Below are positions 56,394 through 64,000 of a stretch of 64,000 nt of DNA, one piece after another. A program made the translations under genes and the position numbers. The stretch spans positions 62,001 to 126,000 of the forward strand of contig JAMWFC010000131.1 in assembly GCA_027475525.1 (NCBI GenBank). Reading direction: 5' to 3'. Every line of letters begins with the position of its first letter. The first letter of the stretch is position 1. This stretch comes from Macrolepiota albuminosa. Taxonomy: Eukaryota; Basidiomycota; Agaricomycetes; Agaricales; Agaricaceae. The notes below the pieces were generated by a model, which saw only the letters and a list, made by a program, of their open reading frames with translations, did not search any database and was not told where the DNA came from.

Positions 56394-56644
56394 TGTAATC
56401 ATTGGTTACGAGTTAGAACTATCTTGTGTGTATCACACAGTGCTGAATCAGACCACAGTATTGGATTGACTAGAACTAGAGTGAATACAAGATGTTATCT
56501 TACATAATACTACACAGTGCTGAATCAGACCACAGTATTGGATTGACTAGAACTAGAGTGAATACAAGATGTTATCTTACATAATACTCTACTGGATACC
56601 TATAGCGTCGTTGATGCTAGTAGTGAGTGTGACACTCCGTTACA
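56394..56644 (-). repeat. 5' LTR of element H
   Basis: 251 bp; 174 bp without the 77-bp duplication at 56435-56588, identical in length to 24644-24817. Outer flank AGCAT. Confidence 0.8.
56435..56588. repeat. 77-bp tandem duplication 21
   Basis: In the 5' LTR of H; the 3' LTR has one unit. Confidence 0.97.
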
Positions 56645-56698
56645 AGCATGGTCATACTCTAGTGTTAGCACTACATCTCCATGATTGTCACCAATCAC

Positions 56699-57273
56699 TG
56701 TCAGGGGACTCCTCATTTCTTCCTTTTCTCATTTCTTATCTCTTCACTCTTCTTTCATTCATTCTCTTATTTCTTCTGACATTATTTCATTTTACTGTTT
56801 CTATTCTTTCAACAATCTCTTCACTCTTCTTTCATTCATTCTCTTATTTCTTCTGACATTATTTCATTTTACTGTTTCTATTCTTTCAACACTATCTGTT
56901 AATACTACTCTCAGCCCTTGAGGTGCTCTGGTTCTTTAGCTACCATTCAGACAAGTGTGGGCCCCTCAGCACTGCTTCCAGACTGCTTATATAAGCCAGA
57001 GTTTGCCAGAGTTTGCCTCTTATTTGTGCAATTGTTTGTATAGGCAATTTTTGAGTTTTTAAGGTTTTGTTGTACTGTACAGTTGTTTTCCATGCTTCAG
57101 AGGCCCCAGAAGCATCCAACCTGGCATAGGGAATCCCTAGACTTGTTCTCTTTGGATCTCCCTCTGCCAGGTGAGTAGCTACTATGATATTGTCAGTATA
57201 TATTCTAATACACTTTGGATCTCTCTCTGCCAGCTGTGTGACTAAGCCATAGCCTCTAAAGGTTGCCCTTACA
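56699..57273 (+). repeat. Solo E-type LTR, copy 2
   Basis: TGTCAGGGGACTCC to GTTGCCCTTACA, 575 bp (498 without the 77-bp duplication at 56738-56891). Perfect 5-bp duplication ATCAC (56694-56698 and 57274-57278). Confidence 0.9.
56738..56891. repeat. 77-bp tandem duplication 22
   Basis: In solo E-type LTR copy 2. Confidence 0.95.
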
Positions 57274-57683
57274 ATCACCTCCTTGATAGTTTGTGAAAAT
57301 ACTGGTGAGGGTGTTCACTGGTGTGATGCTTAGTGAACTCTGGCAGCTTGCCACATATACCTTTCCATTGTCCCCTAAGGAATGTCAGTATGGTGTGTTG
57401 GATGCCAGAATTGGGGTCACTAATAGTTAAAGTTGTTTTTTCATTGGTAAGGGTTTTAACAACTGAGCACGCCAAAACATTGAAGAGTCTGCCAAGAAGG
57501 AGGTCATAAGTGGAAAAACAAAAAATGTAAATCTGCAGGTAAAATGTAATGTCACCAATAGTGCACAGCACGTTTTTGGCAAGTCCAAGAGATCTGTCAA
57601 CAGTACCATTAGTGCTTTGCATGTTCAGAATGAAGTTGGAATCATAAATCAGTCCTAAGTCATTGGTGACTTTGGCAGCCATA

Positions 57684-58019
57684 TGTCACGACCCCTCCCC
57701 TCCAGACCCACCCCGGGACATCCCCAGAACACCATCCGGGACCCTCCCTCTGACCCCACAGGACACGCCCTGCCATCACACGCATCAAGGACCGCCATCA
57801 GCCGCCACCGACCCCGATCAACGATTGGATCATGCACATCACACATCACAGCTCTCTCCACGCCAATTGATCGCGTGCCCCACTCGTGCAATCCAGGTAT
57901 ACAGTCCCTGCCCGCTACTCAATGACCCCTGGAACCCATCCCAGACACTCCGGAACCCTGAGACCTGGTCCCGTAGTACTTATAGCGTAGTTCCCCATTG
58001 TATTCGTTAGTCCTGATAT
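57684..58019 (+). repeat. Truncated G-type LTR
   Basis: Begins at the proper end TGTCACGACCCC in D but stops at AGTCCTGATATT, the priming sequence of this family. It contains only the U3 part and the start of R. After it comes a copia relic. Confidence 0.8.
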
Positions 58020-59225
58020 TACACTGCTTACACTGTTATATGGTTTAAAGCAGTCATTGCATGAATGATATACAATTTTCTGTCAAGCTCTTAAAGATTT
58101 AGGCCTCCTTAATGAGCATTTTGAGGTTGTTGATTCAGGCCCCACAACACTGTATTTAGAGATCCAAGTAGATAGAGATCATGCCCAACACAAGCTATGG
58201 CTTTTCCAGAAAAGATTCATAATGGACCTCTTATCAACATACAACCTGCTTGAAGCTAAACCTACTACTGTACTGTTATATCATTCTCTCCATTCCCTTC
58301 CTAATCTACTGGCAAATCACTGCTGGCAGCCAATACTTTTTTTCCAGGAAAGAGTAGAAAAGAAATGTGTTATGCCATTTTTGAGGCATATATTTGTGAG
58401 GGAAAAAGGTTAGAAACAATGGAAAATGCCTTTTTCCAAGGCAACATTTCTTTTTTGCTTTTTCTGTTGGAAACAGTTTCCAGCACCAGCAGTGAATGCA
58501 CTTCCAGATATTCCAGATGAGACTCTGATGCTCCATTATCAGCATCTGGTTGCTTAATCCTTTATCTTAGTCTCTGCATATAGCCTGATTTGGCCTTCAT
58601 GGCTATGAGCTTGGGTCAATTTAATTCTTGTCCAATGCATGCACATCTCCTTGCTGCCAGAAGTGTGCTTAGGTATCTGTTGGACACAATTGACTTTGCA
58701 CTTCTTTACAATTTCAACGATCCCAAGGATTACCCACTGATATGCCTTTTAGTACCTCATAGTTGTGGTTTTGTCAATGCAGATTGGGCCTCTGACTCTT
58801 CAACTTGATGCAGTGTCTCTGGATATGCATTCTTTATTTTTTCATCCCTTTTATCTTGGTCATCTATTTGTCAACACATAGTGGCCCTATCCTCAACTGA
58901 AGCTAAATACATATCAATGGTGCATGCTATGCATAAGGCAATCTGGATTTGTTTACTTCTTATATTGCTTTCCATGCTGGTTCCTCAGCCTTTTCCTCTT
59001 ATTTGTTACAATAGGAGTGCTATCAACATTGCAAAATCAGATTCCACAAATTCTCATTCTAAACATATTGACATTCATTATCACTTTATTTATGAGCATT
59101 TCTTATCTGGCTCTTTCAAACTCACTTGGGTCTTGACTTCTGACATGGTCATGGATATTCTTATCAAGGCATTGCCACATGTCCTACATGATTGTTTTGT
59201 GGTGAGCCTAGGTCTTGTTAGGCAA
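58020..59225 (+). pseudogene. Ty1/copia pol relic (RT end and RNase H)
   Basis: Encodes GLKQSLHE, LYLEIQVDRDHAQHKLWLFQ, then after a small insertion LPDIPDETLMLHYQHLVGCL, ARSVLRYLLDTIDFALLYNF and the copia RNase H signature ALSSTEAKYISM near 58883, ending at LGLVRQ-stop. Several stops. It is the only Ty1/copia sequence in the window. Confidence 0.8.
58337..58480. mobile_element. Small fold-back (MITE-like) insertion in the copia relic
   Basis: About 145 bp that interrupts the copia frame between Trp-Gln-Pro and Ala-Pro-Ala-Val. The two ends are imperfect inverted copies of each other, about 40 bp long (AAAGAAATG near 58364 against CATTTCTTTT near 58445). No coding capacity. Target duplication unclear. 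Confidence 0.45.
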
Positions 59226-59535
59226 TAATATTCTCTTTTCACGCTACTTCTCTTCTATAGCAATGGGGTTGTGTTGGACTCCTTCCTGTCTGGTTTCTCT
59301 GTATCTGATCAGTCACATGACACTTTGCCACATCATTTGTCTGCCTCTTGCTTTTACAGTCTCAGTTGTCTCCTCCATTGCGACACAACACTGAGGCTGT
59401 AAGTTCATCCTCACTCATTGTCAAGTTCATATATATTTACAAGCACCATATCATACAGATCATCTGTGTTTGTATTTAATGAGGTACAATGAATTAGTTG
59501 TCTCCTCCATTGTGACATGACACTGAGGCTATCAT
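59226..59535. repeat. Non-coding tail of the copia relic with a 130-bp-spaced direct repeat
   Basis: The phrase GTTGTCTCCTCCATTG followed by GACA and ACACTGAGGCT occurs at about 59366 and 59494. No gene. Confidence 0.5.
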
Positions 59536-60502
59536 TGATAGGATCTCACACAGGCTAGGTGCATCAACGGCAGGCTTGGCATCAGTTCTGGACACCTTGC
59601 TGTGCATGTCCCAAACTTGGTACACATGATTTATCTATTTTAGACCTTAACCAATGGCCATGCATGGCAAGCAATGGATTCAATTAGTGATAGCACTGGT
59701 GGCAGCTGGAATGACAGCTGGCATCATGCCACCAGCAAGCATTAACAGGTAGCAGCAATCAATCAGCACATGGCACAGCTAGCTAACAATAGCGCTTACA
59801 TATTAGAAATAATGCTATTTACTCATGACAGATGGCCTGACATTTACCCTGGCACTGAATGCCTCTTGGCACCCCTCCTTCAGTCAGATGGACAGCTTTC
59901 TTGCTTCATATCTCAGTATTTAGTTTAATGCATGATGTTTAATAACATTCCTTACAGTTCACTGCCCTTTGGCAACCCTTAGCTACTTGGTGATGGGGAA
60001 CTTGTTTTCACTATAAGTACTTACTACCATTGCCACTAGCTACAACAGAACAGAGTACCCCATTTACACCCCTCAGTTCACCTCACAGTTCAGATTTTTT
60101 TTGAGTGGACCAAGTTTATAGTCGCCAACTGTCTGAACACTCTTAGCCTGCTTGCCACAGTTACACTTATGGAACCTATGTGCCTTGCACCTATGGCAGG
60201 CATCATGCAGCTTAGTCATTGCTAAGCCCTTAGTTTTCTTGCCACGTCCTCTGCTGCACTTACTCATATTTGCCTCCCTTTATCCTTTAGGCACTTTTTG
60301 CCATTTGCACATCTACCTTACCATATATCCTTGCCAGCTCACATTACTGACCTTCACCAAATCTTGTCATTTAACCAATTTTTCTGACTTGTTCTCTGGA
60401 AACTGCCTGGGACTCCCTCCACCCTTAGCATGCCCAATGCATTTTATACAGGTCAGTAGCCATAAACTGTATCTGCTACTGATCTATTTTTGGGCATCAT
60501 TA
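59536..60502 (+). repeat. Diverged A-type LTR
   Basis: TGATAGGATCTCACACAGG to GGGCATCATTA, 967 bp, clearly related to 51446-52383 but CpG-depleted. Flanks TCAT (59532-59535) and TTGT (60503-60506): both can derive from TCGT by deamination on opposite strands. Confidence 0.75.
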
Positions 60503-60834
60503 TTGTCTGTGTTTGTATCTAATTAGATCCAGGATTATACTCAAGATCTGCAAGACCAATTCCTCTTTTTTCCCCTCCAAAGCTAATCTTAACAATCACT
60601 CTGACCATGACCTCAAGAGTCCCAACAACAGCATACTTCCTTCTTCTAATGTTAATTTCAACAATTCCCAACATCAAGATTGACCTCAAGACCTCCAATG
60701 ACAGTGTATTTCCCCCTTCTAACATTAACTCTAACAATCCCCCTGACCTCAAGATCAACCTTAAGACCCTTGATGATGACACACATCCCCCTTTTCACTC
60801 CAATTCCAACAATTGCCTCAAGAAACCCCCTTCC
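60503..60834. other. Low-complexity stretch with degenerate repeats
   Basis: TGACCTCAAGA recurs at 60608, 60681 and 60744 with similar surroundings. No supported gene; possibly part of the relic that resumes at 61411. Confidence 0.4.
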
Positions 60835-61410
60835 TGTCAGGGGACTCCTCATTTATTCCTTTTCTCACTCCTTATCTCTTCACTCTCCTTCCATTCATTC
60901 TCTTATTTCTTCTGACATTATTTCATTTCACTGTTTCTATTCTTTCAACACTATCTGTTAGTACTACTCTCAGCCCTTGAGATGCTCTGGTTCTTTAGCC
61001 ACCATTCAGACAAGTGTGGGCCCACTCAGCACCGCTTCCAGACCGCTTATATAAGCAGATGCTCTGGTTCTTTAGCCACCATTCAGACAAGTGTGGGCCC
61101 ACTCAGCACCGCTTCCAGACCGCTTATATAAGCTAGAGTTTGCCAGAGTTTGCCCCTTATTTGTACAAGTGTTTGTGTAGGCAATTTTTGAGTTTTTAAG
61201 GTTTTGTTGTACTGTACAGTTGTTTCCCATGCTTCAGAGGCCCCAGAAGCGTCCAACCTGGCATAGGGAATCTCTAGACTTGTTCTCTTTAGATCTCCCT
61301 CTGCCAGGTGAGTAGCTACCTTGATATTGTCAGTATATATTCTAATACACTTTGGATCTCCCTCTGCCGGCTGTGTGACTGAGCCACAGCCTCTAGAGGT
61401 CGCCCTTACA
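60835..61410 (+). repeat. Solo E-type LTR, copy 3
   Basis: 576 bp (499 without the 77-bp duplication at 60980-61133). Perfect 5-bp duplication CTTCC (60830-60834 and 61411-61415). Contains TATATAAG and the K priming sequence AGACTTGTTCT. Confidence 0.9.
60980..61133. repeat. 77-bp tandem duplication 23
   Basis: In solo E-type LTR copy 3. Confidence 0.95.
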
Positions 61411-62455
61411 CTTCCCCTCTCTCTTTTTCTCTTAACATCTCCTGTAATAGGTAAAAGAGACAGCACCAAATTCTCCTCCCCTTGACCCAGTCACCAGAGG
61501 CCTCCCTACAATCTCCAATCAAAGGCCTTCTGAACATGAGAATCACTGGAGCCACCCTGTTTACTTGGATTATGCATGAAGGAGTACAAGCCTACTAGCT
61601 CTACATCATTTCCTCCCTCCCTGAGAAACATCTCTGAGCTGAGGTACCTATTATAGAAAAGAAATCAGAAGGTCAGACCTTTCAAGAAGTCATTTTCCCT
61701 GAATACCACAAATTTGCTGATATGCTCTCCAAAACCAGCATGCAGAAGCTTGCCCTCCACTGCTCCTACAACTATGAAATCAACCTGGATGATGGTACAT
61801 TGCCACCATTCAGGAAGATCTATAATATGTCAGAAGTCAAACTGCATGCACTGAAGGAACACATCAACAACATGCTTAGAAAGGGCTTCATTAGACTTTC
61901 TACATCCTTTGCCAGAGCCCTCATGCTATTTGTTAAAAAGAAAGATGGCTCTCTGAAGTTTGCATTGACTACTGGGGACTCGATAAAATCACAAAGAAAA
62001 ATCAATACCTCATCCTTCTCATCAGGGACTTAGTTGACTGCCTCAGAAGTGCAAAGGTTTATACAAAGATCAATCTCTAATCAGGATATAACAAAGTCCA
62101 CATTGCCCTGGGACACAAATGGAAGATAGCATTCTGTAAATGCTATGGGCTCTTTGAATACTTAGTTATGCCCTTTGAAATGACCAATGCCCCCAAGTCC
62201 CAATGCAACCTGGCCTCCAGGAGTGAGAAAAGGCACAGCACCTCCTGGAAGGCATTGTACAGACACTAGAGTAAGATGAAATCAGCATAGAGCAAGGCAG
62301 CTACCCATAAGACATTCACCAGGCCATTGTTTAACACACTACACATGGAGAGGTGCACTCTAGAACCAGGCCAGCACTTACAGGTAGTGTGTCTTCTTCA
62401 CCAACAAAGAATACTACCTCCAACTAATCATCTCCTTTAAAGATATTGGGTCTAT
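61411..62455 (+). pseudogene. Chromovirus pol relic, G-like
   Basis: Aligns with G pol: PEYHKFADMLSK, GTLPPFRKIYNMSEVKLHALK, MLRKGFIRLSTSFARALMLF, KVYTKIN and then, after a large internal loss, FFTNKEYYLQLIISFKDIG of the integrase end. Full of stops and CpG-poor. Confidence 0.75.
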
Positions 62456-62919
62456 GTAAGGGTGACCTCTGAAGGCTATGGCTCAGTCACAGAGCTGGCA
62501 AGGAGAGATCCAAATATATTAATGTATATACTAGTAATATCACAATAACTACTTACCTGGCAGATGGAGATCTAAAAAAAACGAGCCTAAGAATTCCCTA
62601 TGCCAGGACTGATGCTTCTGAGGCCTCAGAAGCATGAAAAACAACTGTACAGGACAACAAAATAGTAAAAACTTGGAAATTGCCTAAATAAGTGATTATA
62701 CAAGCAAGGCAGGAAAACTCTGGCTTATATAAGCTGTCTGTGTGCAGTGTTGAAGGGGCCTCACTTGTCTGAGTGATAACTAGAGAACTAGAGTACCTTA
62801 GAGGCTAAAAGTAGTACTCATAAATAGAGTTGAAAGAATAAAAGCAGTAAGCTGAAAAAATGCAGAAAGAAATAAGGAAATGAATGAAGAAAGAAGGAAG
62901 TGTAAGGAGTTCCCTGACA
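62456..62919 (-). repeat. Solo E-type LTR, copy 4
   Basis: TGTAAGGGTGACC to TTCCCTGACA on the plus strand, 464 bp. Flanks GTCTA (62451-62455) and GTCTG (62920-62924), four of five equal. Confidence 0.8.
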
Positions 62920-63092
62920 GTCTGCCTAGTAAGAATTTGCTGGCTGCCATTGTAAATAATAGAAAGATCAACTTTGTAAACTGTTTTTTATTCTATTTTA
63001 ATTACCATTAAAAGAGAGAAAAGGGAGATTTTGTATCTACATGTTAAAGAACTAGTTCATGTATATAACCAGACAAGAGTTAAATTACATTT
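62920..63092. other. AT-rich spacer downstream of the TPR gene
   Basis: No coding signal; should contain the 3' end of the TPR transcript. Confidence 0.4.
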
Positions 63093-64000
63093 CTAACTAC
63101 TTCCAAATGCTTCTTTCCTGACTTTCAACACTTCTTCAAGATTCTCAGCTTCCTCTAGTTTTCCACCTTTTCTGAATGTTGCAGCAAGGTTAGACATGGC
63201 TTGGATAGTGTCTGGATGACTGCTTCCAAATGCTTCTTTCCTGACTCTCAACACTTCTTGTTGAAGTTTCTCAGCTTCTTCCAGTTTTCCACCTTGCCAA
63301 AATGTTGCAGCAAGGTTAGACATGGCTTGGATAGTGTTTGGATGACTGCTTCCAAATGCTTCTTTCCTGACTCTCAACACTTCTTGTTCAAGTTTCTCAG
63401 CTTCTTCCAGTTTTCCACCTTTTCTGAATATTGTAGCAAGGTTAGACATGGCTTGGATAGTGTCTGGATGACTGCTTCCAAATGCTTCTTTCCTGACTCT
63501 CAACACTTCTTGTTGAAGTTTCTCAGCTTCTTCCAGTTTTCCACCTTGCCCAAATGTTGTAGCAAGGTTAGACATGGCTTGGATAGTGTCTGGATGACTG
63601 CTTCCAAATGCTTCTTTCCTGACTCTCAACACTTCTTGTTCAAGTTTCTCAGCTTCTTCCAGTTTTCCACCTTCCCCAAATGTTGCAGCAAGGTTAGACA
63701 TGGCTTTGATAGTGTCTGGATGACTGCTTCCAAATGCTTCTTTCCTGACTCTCAACACTTCTTGTTGAAGTTTCTCAGCTTCTTCCAGTTTTCCACCTTC
63801 CCCAAATGTTGCAGCAAGGTTAGACATGGCTTTGATAGTGTCTGGATGACTGCTTCCAAATGCTTCTTTCCTGACTCTCAACACTTCTTGTTGAAGTTTC
63901 TCAGCTTCTTCCAGTTTTCCACCTTGCCCAAATGTTGTGCTTCTTTCCTGACTCTCAACACTTCTTGTTGAAGTTTCTCAGCTTCTTCCAGTTTTCCACC
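63093..64000 (-). CDS. TPR-repeat protein (kinesin-light-chain type), C-terminal part
   Basis: Ends at the TAG at 63093-63095 and continues beyond the window. Seven starts of a 42-residue (126-bp) tetratricopeptide repeat are visible, with core HPDTIKAMSNLAATFGEGGK, then LEEAEKLQQEVLRVRKEAFG. The repeats are nearly identical even in third codon positions, which suggests recent amplification or gene conversion. Such arrays often form the C-terminal sensor of fungal NB-ARC or NACHT proteins (NLR-like); the domain that would prove this is outside. The 77-bp duplication at 63861 breaks the frame near the edge. This is the only likely host gene here. Confidence 0.8.
63861..64000. repeat. 77-bp tandem duplication 24 (second unit cut by the window end)
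   Basis: In the TPR array, out of step with its true 126-bp period. Confidence 0.9.

Larger units (their letters stand above)
24644..56644 (-). mobile_element. Element H: Ty3/gypsy element with 174-bp LTRs, exploded to 32 kb by nested insertions
   Basis: Both ends carry the same 174-bp LTR (24644-24817 and 56394-56644, the latter with an extra 77 bp), and the outer flanks are both AGCAT (24639-24643 and 56645-56649). D reads across the two flanks: Glu-Tyr-Asp-His-Ala at 56650 and Ser-Gly-Leu-Val-His at 24640, as expected from B. Removing G, K and the solo LTR block leaves about 11.8 kb. Order, right to left: 5' LTR, an extra ORF (56205-54952), gag, protease, RT, RNase H, integrase with chromodomain-like end (to 39203), a second extra ORF (38975-25129) and the 3' LTR. 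All coding parts are decayed. Confidence 0.8.
56650..57683 (-). pseudogene. Element D pol relic, part 2 (protease), split by a solo LTR
   Basis: Protease region without the active-site DSG, which lies beyond 57683: FILNMQSTNGTVDRSLGLAK, STYDLLLGRLFNVLA, LTISDPNSGIQHT. After the solo LTR it reads NHGDVVLTLEYDHA, matching HGDEALILDYNHR in B. It then meets H at 56645. Together with 23345-24643 this is one element. Confidence 0.78.

Noticed and set aside
56394..56400. A tRNA or self-complementary primer site of H inside its 5' LTR
   Set aside because: The adjacent sequence (T7, then GAATCTTCTGC on the minus strand) matches neither a CCA-type start nor the H LTR. Decay may have removed it.
63201..63971. 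Long plus-strand open frame of 256 codons in the TPR region
   Set aside because: It is the mirror of the minus-strand TPR repeats, with periodicity forced by the 126-bp unit. The minus strand gives a clear TPR protein.
1..64000. CRISPR arrays, tRNA or rRNA genes, prophage or plasmid features
   Set aside because: None seen. Direct repeats here are LTRs, a minisatellite, TPR units or 77-bp duplications; the genes have introns.

Overview
The window is a dense graveyard and nursery of LTR retrotransposons from a filamentous basidiomycete, most likely an Agaricomycete. I infer this from the very short introns (about 45-60 bp), the Ty3/gypsy lineages present, CpG-directed C-to-T decay, and a terminal gene made of kinesin-light-chain-type TPR repeats. 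I see no bacterial, tRNA, rRNA or CRISPR feature. Almost nothing is single-copy host sequence: the only convincing non-transposon gene is the TPR gene at the right edge (63093-64000, minus).

The layout is strongly nested and can be read like strata. An old minus-strand Ty3 element D is the lowest layer. It survives as 23345-24643 and 56650-57683. Left half: element C (plus, ends 23344) sits in D. Element A1 (plus, ends 15810) sits in the reverse transcriptase of C. The 13.8-kb element B (1843-15661, minus) sits in the 3' LTR of A1. A solo LTR (16102-17110) also sits in C. Right half: element H (24644-56644, minus, 5-bp duplication AGCAT) sits in D and was itself hit by the chromovirus G (25427-36630, plus, duplication GATTG), the chromovirus K (40661-47619, minus, duplication ACAAC, itself carrying a solo G-type LTR at 43403-44172) and a solo B-type LTR (50806-52818) that holds a solo A-type LTR (51446-52383). 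Rightwards of 57684 lie AT-rich, CpG-poor relics: a truncated G-type LTR, a Ty1/copia relic, a diverged A-type LTR, chromovirus pol fragments and solo E-type LTRs.

The most unusual biology is a spliced gene on the strand opposite to gag-pol, between pol and the 3' LTR. It occurs in all three A/B-family elements that are visible (A1, B, C) and, with similar architecture, in the unrelated chromovirus G. Its product has a six-cysteine, zinc-cluster-like motif that starts exactly at an intron acceptor, plus low-complexity linkers and coiled-coil stretches. B carries a second antisense gene. The A/B family makes 4-bp target duplications whose two central bases are CG or a deaminated CG in seven of seven cases. 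The chromoviruses G and K instead make 5-bp duplications and have primer sites complementary to their own LTR (Tf1-like self-priming). H has long extra open frames both upstream of gag and downstream of pol.

A caution for every user: at least 24 places carry a tandem duplication of exactly 77 bp, unrelated in sequence, which breaks frames of otherwise intact genes. This looks like unmerged k-mer overlaps left by a genome assembler, so many of the frameshifts reported here are probably not real.
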